Origin: Afipia felis ATCC 53690
GTDB taxonomy: Bacteria; Pseudomonadota; Alphaproteobacteria; Rhizobiales; Xanthobacteraceae
Length of the DNA: 64,000 nucleotides
Assembly: GCF_000314735.2 (NCBI RefSeq)
Contig: NZ_KB375270.1
Location: forward strand, 2,232,001-2,296,000
Direction of reading: 5' to 3'
The translations under genes were made by a program, and so were the position numbers. The notes beneath the pieces were generated by a model. It was not told where the DNA came from, ran no database searches, and worked only from the letters and a program-made list of their open reading frames with translations. This document shows positions 8,521-15,693 of the stretch, in pieces; the stretch's first letter is position 1, and each line of letters begins with the position of its first letter.

Positions 8521-8949
8521 TTACTGTGTTGAATTTTCTGTAGCGAGTTCGGCAATCGCATTGGCGATCGCCTGATCCTCATGTGGCGCCAGGCCACTGA
8601 TACCGACGGCCCCAAGCACTTTTCCGTTTGCGCTCGTAACGACCGCGCCTCCTGGCAAGGCGGTAAGCTGCGGATCGCAGAAATAGTTTGCCTGGAAGTT
8701 AGCTTGGCCCAGGCGGCCCAACCACACATCGGTGTTCACGCCAATCCGCGCGGACGAATAGGCCTTGCCCTGCGATATCGCGATGCTTCGTACCGGCGCG
8801 TCATCGTTCCGCGCAAAACTCAGGGCAAAGCCGAAGGCATCGCACACGCTGACGCAGATCGGCCGGCCATAATCGGTAGCCGCCTTGTCGAGTGCTGCCG
8901 TTACAAGTTTTTGAGCAAGCTTCAGTCCGATTGTGTCCATGCCGATCAT
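8521..8949 (-). CDS. GlcG/HbpS-like (DUF336) protein
   Basis: About 142 residues, beginning MIGMDTIGLKLAQKLVTAALDKA. The ATG at 8949 has GGAG a few bases upstream; the ATG at 8940 is almost as good. A long extension to 9126 overlaps the permease gene and is rejected. Features of the family: VSVCDAFGFALSFARNDDAP, SIAISQGKAYSSA, and the glycine-rich LPGGAVVTSANGKVLGAVGISG. GlcG-like proteins are small cytosolic or exported proteins found in glycolate, diol and sugar-acid operons, with heme binding known for HbpS. Its biochemical role is unclear. It sits between the permease (71 bp) and the dehydrogenase (15 bp), apparently in one operon. Confidence 0.82.
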   Translation of the reverse strand: MIGMDTIGLKLAQKLVTAALDKAATDYGRPICVSVCDAFGFALSFARNDDAPVRSIAISQGKAYSSARIGVNTDVWLGRLGQANFQANYFCDPQLTALPGGAVVTSANGKVLGAVGISGLAPHEDQAIANAIAELATENSTQ

Positions 8950-9020
8950 TCCACTCCATCCAGAAGACAATGGCCGGCGATGCCCTGCGACACGCCGGCC
9001 AAGATAGCTTTCATCAGCGA

Positions 9021-10025
9021 TTACGATTTCGCTTGTTCGTACAACGTGCCCTGAACCGGATGCTCGTTGAGCTCCTGGACCACTGTCTTCGTTTCTGTTT
9101 CTTTCTGCACCTTGCGATACATCCACGCCGTGAGCAGCGGCGTGAGCACAGCGGTCACGATCACGGACGCCGCAACCTGAACCGTGGCGACGGGTGCAAT
9201 CGCGGCGTAGGAATGATCCGCCGCCGCAATGGCCGGCGGCACCGCCGCAGAATTACCCGCCGTGCTGGACGCCGCAGCCCCGGCGATGCCGGTACCACCG
9301 AGCAGTTTGTCGACGAAGATGCAGACGGTGCCGGTAACAACCAGCGTCAGGATACCGAGCCCGATACCCGACAGCCCGCCGGTGATGACGTTGGTGAGGT
9401 TGATGTTCTGCCCCAACGTGAAGGCCATGAACGGCACGATCAGGGCTTCACGCGATCCGAAGAACTCGCGAACATCCTTGTCCAGATTGCCGAGAATTGC
9501 GCCGACGACGATCGGGGCGACCACCGACACCATCGACAGCCACGGAATATTGGCCAAACCGGCGCCGACCAGAATGATCATGGTCAGGAAGGGGCCGGTT
9601 TCAACGCTCTGCGGCACGTAGGTGCCGACGTCATCCTCGTCGCCCATCGCGCTGGTGAGCGCGAGGAACATACCGCCATTGGTATCGCCGAGTGCAACGA
9701 GGAGCGCCAGCGTGCTGAGGCCGAACACTTCACCACCGAAGAACTTCGCAACCGCCAATGCGATAAGGGTTGCAACGCCAACCTTGGCGAACAACAGCCC
9801 AAAGCCGCGCTTCATCATGCGCGGTGCGGCGCTGAACTGCATCTTGGTGCCGACAGTGAACAAATACATGCCAAGCACGGTCGGGTAACCTGCCCCGCTC
9901 AATGCCTCGGTGAATCCGCCAATCTTCAGAAGGTTTGGAAAGAAGGTATTGACGACCATTCCGAGAAACAGCGGAACGACCATAAGGCCACCCGGGACCT
10001 TGTTAATGGCTTGCATGATTTTCAC
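9021..10025 (-). CDS. 2-keto-3-deoxygluconate permease family transporter
   Basis: A 334-residue membrane protein, close to the usual KdgT length of about 327. I place the start at GTG 10025 (reading MKIMQAINKVPGG), because GGAGGAA lies 6-8 nt upstream; the extension to 10121 runs into the IclR operator. KdgT marks: VPGGLMVVPLFLGMVVNTFFP, LFTVGTKMQF, ALGDTNGGMFLAL and the small-residue stretch AAASSTAGNSAAVPPAIAAADHSY. About ten hydrophobic segments are visible. KdgT imports 2-keto-3-deoxygluconate by proton symport, but the neighbours here suggest some sugar acid or hydroxyacid rather than that exact substrate. No KDG kinase or aldolase gene is in view. Confidence 0.85.
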   Translation of the reverse strand: MKIMQAINKVPGGLMVVPLFLGMVVNTFFPNLLKIGGFTEALSGAGYPTVLGMYLFTVGTKMQFSAAPRMMKRGFGLLFAKVGVATLIALAVAKFFGGEVFGLSTLALLVALGDTNGGMFLALTSAMGDEDDVGTYVPQSVETGPFLTMIILVGAGLANIPWLSMVSVVAPIVVGAILGNLDKDVREFFGSREALIVPFMAFTLGQNINLTNVITGGLSGIGLGILTLVVTGTVCIFVDKLLGGTGIAGAAASSTAGNSAAVPPAIAAADHSYAAIAPVATVQVAASVIVTAVLTPLLTAWMYRKVQKETETKTVVQELNEHPVQGTLYEQAKS

Positions 10026-10115
10026 GGCGACTTCCTCCGGTTTGTTGTTGTGAATCGGAGGGTCAAGGCGAACGCCGGCCGTCGTACGGCATACGCCATC
10101 TATCCCTCCCACGAA

Positions 10116-10129
10116 TTCCATATATGGAA
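10116..10129. promoter_or_regulatory. Perfect palindrome, probable IclR operator
   Basis: TTCCATATATGGAA is a perfect 14-bp palindrome between the divergent permease and IclR genes. IclR-family operators are commonly GGAA/TTCC dyads of this size. A candidate promoter for the IclR gene (TGGAAC at 10125, 17-nt spacer, TATGCT at 10148) overlaps the right half, which would fit autorepression. The permease start lies 91 bp to the left. Confidence 0.6.
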
Positions 10130-10255
10130 CTATTGTTCTTTATGTGGTATGCTAATTCACATACGACCGGAAGATCAACAGTGTTGATGGCATCCATCGA
10201 ATTTGACAGGCACAACCTGTTGAACGTCTTTCCAAAGAAAACCCGAGCATCGGCG

Positions 10256-11047
10256 ATGAACCTGGAAAACCTGGATATGAAACTGCCGGCTCCGGCGCTG
10301 GCTAAAGGCTTCGCCATTCTTGCGCTGGTGGCCGAGCAGCCGGGACTGAAATTCGCCGATATCCGCTTGCGTCTGAAGTTGCCCAACAGCAGCTGCCACC
10401 ATCTGTTGAACACGCTCTGTCATCTCGGCGCGCTTCAGATGAATGAAGACCGGGGATTCATTCTCGGGTTGCGCCTTCTTGAGCTGGGTTCGCTCGCCGC
10501 AGGTCAGCGAACGATCGAACATCAGGCCCTGCCCTACCTGCAACGACTCTCAAACGAGTTGCAGCTCACATGCCATCTTGGTGTTCTGGAAGGCTACAAT
10601 GCGATGTATCTCCTCAAGGTCGAAGGCAACCGCGAGATCCGCGTCAACACGTGGGTCGGCAAGCGACTGTCGCTACACAGCTCGTCGCTCGGCAAGATCC
10701 TGTTGGCATGGCTTCCAGAGACCGAGGTCGACGACAAACTCCGTCACGTAACCTGGCAGCAGAAGGGACCAAAGACGCTGACCGATCCGCAACAATACCG
10801 GGATCATCTGTGCGAGGTCCGCGCCCAAGGTTGGGCGCTCGACGACGAAGAAGACAATCCTAACGTCCGCTGCATCGCGGCGCCGGTGTTCGATATGCAC
10901 GGGCGCGTGGTCGCCGCTGCCAGCATCGTGAGCACTGTCCTCGACATTTCAGATTCGAAAATCCCACAGCTAGCTGAGCGCGTCTGCGCGATGGCGCGGG
11001 AGATATCAAACGACCTCGGCTATCGCGAGAACGCCGGCCGCGCTTGA
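10256..11047 (+). CDS. IclR family transcriptional regulator
   Basis: About 263 residues from ATG 10256 (MNLENLDMKLPAPALAKGF). An ATG at 10187 is also possible; neither has a strong ribosome site. The N-terminal winged helix spans KFADIRLRLKLPNSSCHHLLNTL. The effector domain includes CHLGVLEGYNAMYLLKVEG, the SLHSSSLGKILLAWL loop and DDEEDNPNVRCIAAPVFD, all typical of IclR/KdgR proteins. It is divergent from the KdgT-type permease operon across a perfect palindrome, so it likely represses that operon and itself, with the transported acid or a product as inducer. Confidence 0.88.
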   Translation: MNLENLDMKLPAPALAKGFAILALVAEQPGLKFADIRLRLKLPNSSCHHLLNTLCHLGALQMNEDRGFILGLRLLELGSLAAGQRTIEHQALPYLQRLSNELQLTCHLGVLEGYNAMYLLKVEGNREIRVNTWVGKRLSLHSSSLGKILLAWLPETEVDDKLRHVTWQQKGPKTLTDPQQYRDHLCEVRAQGWALDDEEDNPNVRCIAAPVFDMHGRVVAAASIVSTVLDISDSKIPQLAERVCAMAREISNDLGYRENAGRA

Positions 11048-11111
11048 GCGCGATCGCACCAATTGCGGAACGCAAGTGCATCACCGCTTATTTTTGAAAA
11101 TGGAGCTTCAG

Positions 11112-11864
11112 ATGATCGTACTGATAACGGGTGCTACCGCCGGCTTCGGCGAAGCGATGGCACGCCGATTTGTAAAAGAAGGCCACCGCGTCATCGCGAC
11201 CGGGCGTCGGCAGGACAGACTCGACGCACTGCGTAACGAGCTGGGGGGTGACCGGGTTTACACGCTGATGCTTGACGTACGTTCCCATGAAGCCGTTACA
11301 CAGGCCATTACGAACTTGCCGTCAGACTGGTCCGAGATCGATATTTTGGTGAACAATGCTGGCCTTGCCGCCGGGGTTGAGGTCGCACAGGCGGCCAACC
11401 TCGATGATTGGGATGCAATGGTCGACACCAACATAAAGGGGTTACTCTACATGACCCGCGCCGTGCTGCCTGGCATGGTTGCACGCGATCGCGGGCACAT
11501 CGTCAACATCGGTTCAACGGCAGGATCATACGCCTATGCAGGCGGCAGCGTGTATGGAGCAAGTAAGGCATTCGTCCGCCAGTTCTCGCTGGCACTTCGT
11601 TCCGACCTGCATGGCACACGCGTGCGCGCAACTGACATTGAGCCGGGTCTCGTGGGCGGCACGGAATTCTCGACAGTGCGATTCTCCGGCGACACTGAAA
11701 AGGCTTCCAAGATGTATGAGAACGCCGATCCGCTCACGCCCGATGATATCGCCGAGACGGTGCACTGGGTGACTTCGCTGCCAGCGCGGGTTAATGTCAA
11801 CACCGTTGAATTGATGCCGGTCTCGCAAGCATTCGCAAGATTGGCCGTTCACCGCTGGAATTGA
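11112..11864 (+). CDS. SDR family NADP 3-hydroxyacid dehydrogenase (YdfG-like)
   Basis: A 250-residue short-chain dehydrogenase from ATG 11112 (MIVLITGATAGFGE), with GGAG 6 nt upstream; 12 further codons to 11076 are unlikely. Marks: TGATAGFG nucleotide loop, ATGRRQDRL (Arg after the second strand suggests NADP), NNAG, and the Ser-Tyr-Lys site with YGASK. The sequence closely follows YdfG, which oxidises L-allo-threonine and 3-hydroxyacids and reduces malonic semialdehyde. It lies 64 bp after the IclR gene in the same direction and could take part in the same sugar-acid pathway, though this is only positional. Confidence 0.87.
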   Translation: MIVLITGATAGFGEAMARRFVKEGHRVIATGRRQDRLDALRNELGGDRVYTLMLDVRSHEAVTQAITNLPSDWSEIDILVNNAGLAAGVEVAQAANLDDWDAMVDTNIKGLLYMTRAVLPGMVARDRGHIVNIGSTAGSYAYAGGSVYGASKAFVRQFSLALRSDLHGTRVRATDIEPGLVGGTEFSTVRFSGDTEKASKMYENADPLTPDDIAETVHWVTSLPARVNVNTVELMPVSQAFARLAVHRWN

Positions 11865-11919
11865 GGATTCGCGACTGAGCCGCCGGCGATGCAACTGTCC
11901 TCGGGCATCGGCCACGCCA

Positions 11920-13455
11920 TCAACGCGTCGCCGGCCCAACTTTATAGCCGACAATACGCGTGTTCCAGACGCAAGGCGCGGCATCGTCGGCCCACTGCTG
12001 GGTCGCCCACAGTGTCTCGCGATCCAGCGGATCAAGCGATGTCAGCGTGCCCGCCGAATTTCCCATCGGAACCATACCCATCTTGTTCAAGCAGCTATAA
12101 GGCTGCGTTCCTGCGGCAACCGTGATCGGATCGCGGAAGGTATTGGCCGGATCACCCTGTCGGCGGGTCCAGAGAAGGACAGATAAATGCTCGCGTACAC
12201 TTGATGACGCGCCGACGATGCCCAAATTGCCCGCATCATCCACGCCGATGGTCCCGAACTCGAGATGAGAGTCCGAACTCGCGATCTTACCCGTCTGGCT
12301 GACCACGCAGGCGCCCGCGTTCGAGCAATCAAGCTCCACCCAAATCAAGATATTGTTGGCGTCCACGCCTTGCGACCCGCATGAATCCGTGCAGGGTCCT
12401 GTGCCAAGGACACCGTACAAACGGGAGCCGTGCTGAACGACATTCATCAAACGATGGCTGGCCGCAGCACGAAGTCCGATCTCGCTGCCGGCTTGCGGCA
12501 CTGCCATGATCTTGTCGCAGCATGGCGAGTTATAGAACCACTTGTTTTCCTGAGAACCAATAGCGGTCTTGATCACCTGTTGGGCGCCGCCGGCATTGTA
12601 AATGCCTGTGGCCCCATTCCACGTGAACGTATTGACGATCCAGTGGAAGGAGAATGCCGTCGAACGCTGGCACGCATATTGCGCAACGCGGTCGCAACTC
12701 TTGTTAGCAAAGAAGGCTGGAGCAGAGGCTGCCTTCGACGGGTTATGATCGATGGCAGGCACGATATCGAGCGGCATGTTGTGGGCGCGATTGATATGGT
12801 CTGGCGCCTTCCCCTGCCCGATCGCCCTGGCTTCTTCCGAAGGAACCGCGAAACAATCATAGGCCACGTTCGGCACAGTATTTGGATTGTCGTCGCCAAT
12901 ATGCCCACCACAAATATAGACACCATTTTTATCGTAACCCACTTTGACAGCGGGGTTGCGGTCAAGGCACGAGCCGCCTTGCAAGCACGATAGATAAGCG
13001 CCTCCCCATCCTTCCGTTGCATCCGACGTCGCACTCACAAGAGTGCAGTCGTTCTTGCAGGTAACAGTGATGATCCAGCGTTCGATGAATTCGTTATAAA
13101 CGATATGAGGCTCGAATTGTTTTCCGGCGCCTTTCGTCAGATTCGGATCAAGGCCCGTGCTGCTGATTAGCTCGGAGAACGGCATCGATTTCAGTAACTT
13201 TCCTGCCGTATCGTAAACATTGACGTTCTGCCAGGTGACCTGCACGACTTGCTTGCCGTTGGTCGCCACATCCATTTCAGCCCGGTCACAATGGGTCGGC
13301 GCATTCTCCGATTTACAAACCTCCAGACCCGGCCCGCGGTCGCCATCGAACGAATTGACAACTTGCGCTCTCGCCGCCTCGACAGGCAACAGAGCGTGCC
13401 AGGCGATCAGCAGCGCGCCAAGCATCAGCTTTCGTCCCATTCGACGGCTATTCAT
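11920..13455 (-). CDS. Unrecognised secreted cysteine-rich protein of the siderophore operon
   Basis: A 511-residue protein from ATG 13455 with AAGGAGA 7 nt upstream. A Sec signal peptide is clear (MNSRRMGRKLMLGALLIAWH, then a run ending ARAQ near residue 31). The mature part has many Cys, some in pairs close together (CKNDC, PCCDKI, CTDSCG), and repeated aromatic/glycine strands such as GVYICGGHIGDDNP and RLYGVLGTGPC that suggest a beta-propeller-like exported protein. I do not recognise the family. It lies 11 bp after the DUF3325-like gene in the TonB receptor operon, so it is likely iron-regulated and periplasmic, outer-membrane or secreted. A role in handling a ferric ligand is only a guess from context. 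Confidence 0.7.
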   Translation of the reverse strand: MNSRRMGRKLMLGALLIAWHALLPVEAARAQVVNSFDGDRGPGLEVCKSENAPTHCDRAEMDVATNGKQVVQVTWQNVNVYDTAGKLLKSMPFSELISSTGLDPNLTKGAGKQFEPHIVYNEFIERWIITVTCKNDCTLVSATSDATEGWGGAYLSCLQGGSCLDRNPAVKVGYDKNGVYICGGHIGDDNPNTVPNVAYDCFAVPSEEARAIGQGKAPDHINRAHNMPLDIVPAIDHNPSKAASAPAFFANKSCDRVAQYACQRSTAFSFHWIVNTFTWNGATGIYNAGGAQQVIKTAIGSQENKWFYNSPCCDKIMAVPQAGSEIGLRAAASHRLMNVVQHGSRLYGVLGTGPCTDSCGSQGVDANNILIWVELDCSNAGACVVSQTGKIASSDSHLEFGTIGVDDAGNLGIVGASSSVREHLSVLLWTRRQGDPANTFRDPITVAAGTQPYSCLNKMGMVPMGNSAGTLTSLDPLDRETLWATQQWADDAAPCVWNTRIVGYKVGPATR

Positions 13456-13466
13456 TGATTTTCTCC

Positions 13467-13805
13467 TTATCTGCACGCTTGGCGGTCCGCTCGTGGCAAA
13501 ACGGCGGCGAATGGCTTTAGAAGTTGCGGGCGCAGCGACAGTGTTGCGACAACACCGAAGGCGGCCACCGTAAGCTGGGTCACCCAGAGCAATGGGCCGT
13601 AGTCCACCCCTTCGCGCCACAGCACGATCGCACATCCCGCAGCGAGGCAAACGATCCCGCCAATCTTCAGGACACGCTTGTCAGCAAGCTTGCCGTCATG
13701 AGCGCCTGTCGCCGCCTGCCAATGCCGCTTTTGTGCCAGAGCAAAGCTGGCAAAGGCGAGATAGCTCATCGCAAAAGCTGCAAGCAAGTACACTGTGTCA
13801 CGCAT
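13467..13805 (-). CDS. Small membrane protein (DUF3325-like)
   Basis: A 112-residue protein with three to four hydrophobic segments (LLAAFAMSYLAFASFALA, IGGIVCLAAGCAIVL, LLWVTQLTVAAFGVVATL). It fits the DUF3325 family, whose members sit beside PepSY and TonB-receptor genes in iron-uptake operons. Its start overlaps the end of the PepSY gene by 8 bp, which implies translational coupling. The function is unknown. It is inner-membrane and presumably assists the PepSY protein. Confidence 0.7.
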   Translation of the reverse strand: MRDTVYLLAAFAMSYLAFASFALAQKRHWQAATGAHDGKLADKRVLKIGGIVCLAAGCAIVLWREGVDYGPLLWVTQLTVAAFGVVATLSLRPQLLKPFAAVLPRADRQACR

Positions 13806-15357
13806 GACTGCTCACGCGGTTAAGATCCGGTGCCCCGGAACGTATCGGGCGCTCGGCACGCAACAACCAGCGGCTCATTCCGAATGCAACGGAGGCGAGC
13901 GACAGCAAACCAAGATCGACTCCAGCGACAGGCCACAAGTGCGGCGCAGCGAGGCTACGCAGCAGATGATCCCCCGTGGTCATCCAGTTCAGCACGACGG
14001 CCAACACGGCCAGCACCGCGATTGCACGACATTGTCCGGCCCACGCCATTTGCGGACGCCACCACGCATGAGCCAAGGTTGCGAGCCAGACCAGATAAAA
14101 CACCCAGATTTCCAGCGCGTAACGCTCGATTCCCATGAAGGATACTCCGAGCGGCAGGATACGGTTGATCACCATGAAGCTGACCGATGCGACGATGATA
14201 CCCACCGTGGAACTGATGGCGACCGCCTCCACGACGCGAACGCCGGACCAGGGCCCGGCTGCGTGGTTACGCCGGCGTGATTGCAGCCAGAACAGAAAGC
14301 CGGTCAAGATCAATACGCATCCAAACAGGCCGAGCGCAAAATACAGAGCCCTCAATGTCCAGTGCCGAAACTGGATTTGATGCATGCCGGAGATAAAGCG
14401 CTGCGCCTTGGCAATCGGGCGCATCTCCTTGCTTTGATGCAGCACTGCACCGGTAGCCGCATCGAAATGGATCGCCGGTGCACTTCGCACGATACCGAGA
14501 TCGAACGACTGGTAGACAGTCACGAACGCCGCCGCATCGCCGGGATGCTGCACCACGATCGCCCATGGCTTCCCGCCATGCCACATCTGCTCCGCCTTCT
14601 GCGCAAGCACATCAAACGACATCAACGCTCCCGGCTTGTTGGCCTTTGGACGCGTGTAGGCACTGTACGCCTCGGCGTTGAAGGATTGCTTGTTCGGATA
14701 GGACGACTGCCACCCGCTTGGAAAAAAGGTGATTGAGAGAATCACGAGGCCGGACAATGCAACCATGAAATTGAACGGCAGGCCGAGCACGCCCGCGACC
14801 GTGTGCAGATCGAGCACCATCCGCGCCGACTTCTTCCGCGTCCGCCACGTGAAAAATTCCGCGATCATTTTACGATGGATCACAAGGCCGGATACGCAAA
14901 GCAGCAGCATCGTCATCGCCGCGATGCCCACCAGCCATTCGCCGATATCCCAGGCTTTCAGGTGAAGCCGGTAGTGAAACGGATAAAAGAAGCGCGTACC
15001 TGCCCAAGTGCCTGTGTCTGGCAGTGCCGCGCCAGTTACCGGATCGAAGTAGCGCGACAATACCTGAGGCCCGTCGCGGTAGACGATCCGCACAACAGGC
15101 TGCCGCTCGGTCGGCTGGAGCATCGTCCATGAGGGCGCATGGGCTGTGACAGCCGCATCATAGGTTCCGCGCAATGCATCAAAAGACACCGGCTTGTCCG
15201 GCATGGCAACGCGAGTCACTGGCGCCATCCAGCGGTCGATCTCGCGGTCATAGACCGACAGCGTTCCCATCCAGAAGACCGCGAACAATACCGCGCCAAC
15301 CACCACGCCGGCCCATGTGTGCACCACATTCATGGATGAGCGAAGATTCTGCTCCAT
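13798..15357 (-). CDS. PepSY-associated transmembrane protein (iron-regulated)
   Basis: A 519-residue inner-membrane protein starting MEQNLRSSMNVVHTWAGVVVGAVLFAVFWMGTLSV. The pattern of an N-terminal TM helix with an RxxxxxHxWxG-like motif, a large periplasmic PepSY segment, and several later TM helices (WLVGIAAMTMLLLCVSG, FNFMVALSGLVIL, ALYFALGLFGCVLILTGFLFWL) marks the PepSY-TM family. Relatives such as FoxB/PiuB-type proteins are tied to ferric-siderophore use, some as periplasmic reductases of ferric siderophores. It is placed 1 bp after the small membrane gene and overlaps the next gene. Confidence 0.85.
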   Translation of the reverse strand: MEQNLRSSMNVVHTWAGVVVGAVLFAVFWMGTLSVYDREIDRWMAPVTRVAMPDKPVSFDALRGTYDAAVTAHAPSWTMLQPTERQPVVRIVYRDGPQVLSRYFDPVTGAALPDTGTWAGTRFFYPFHYRLHLKAWDIGEWLVGIAAMTMLLLCVSGLVIHRKMIAEFFTWRTRKKSARMVLDLHTVAGVLGLPFNFMVALSGLVILSITFFPSGWQSSYPNKQSFNAEAYSAYTRPKANKPGALMSFDVLAQKAEQMWHGGKPWAIVVQHPGDAAAFVTVYQSFDLGIVRSAPAIHFDAATGAVLHQSKEMRPIAKAQRFISGMHQIQFRHWTLRALYFALGLFGCVLILTGFLFWLQSRRRNHAAGPWSGVRVVEAVAISSTVGIIVASVSFMVINRILPLGVSFMGIERYALEIWVFYLVWLATLAHAWWRPQMAWAGQCRAIAVLAVLAVVLNWMTTGDHLLRSLAAPHLWPVAGVDLGLLSLASVAFGMSRWLLRAERPIRSGAPDLNRVSSHA

Positions 15358-15358
15358 T

Positions 15359-15691
15359 TCAGCCGCCGCCCAGCACCAGCATTAACGCAACGCCGACGGT
15401 GGCCATCAGCAACAAACCCAGGATGACGTTTATCAGTCGCGACTGAGCGAAGCCCCAGGCGAGCAACCCCAGGTAAACCAAGAATCCGCACATGGAGGCC
15501 AGCGCCACCGCCTCGCTGCGTACAAGACCCGCGAGTGGCAATATTCGCGCGCTTCCAGCAACCAGCGCCGACGCAGTCACATAACCACCGACAATGATGA
15601 CAAGGATGCGCAATGCGACAAACCACCAGCGCATAGCGCCGGTGGTTAAACGACCGTCAGCAAGAACGTCTGTCGTTATTCGTTCAGCCAT
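15359..15691 (-). CDS. Small membrane protein (DUF3649-like)
   Basis: A 110-residue protein, MAERITTDVLADG, with three hydrophobic helices (FVALRILVIIVGGYVTASALVAG, SEAVALASMCGFLVYLGLLAWGFA, LINVILGLLLMATVGVALMLVLG). It matches the DUF3649 type found between TonB receptors and PepSY proteins. It is 2 bp after the receptor gene and 1 bp before the PepSY gene, so it is certainly in that operon. No activity is known. An inner-membrane partner in siderophore use is the contextual reading. Confidence 0.7.
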   Translation of the reverse strand: MAERITTDVLADGRLTTGAMRWWFVALRILVIIVGGYVTASALVAGSARILPLAGLVRSEAVALASMCGFLVYLGLLAWGFAQSRLINVILGLLLMATVGVALMLVLGGG

Positions 15692-15693
15692 CT

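Noticed and set aside
8892..10187. Plus-strand 431-residue open frame
   Set aside because: Antisense to the permease and GlcG genes; translation has no recognisable motifs.
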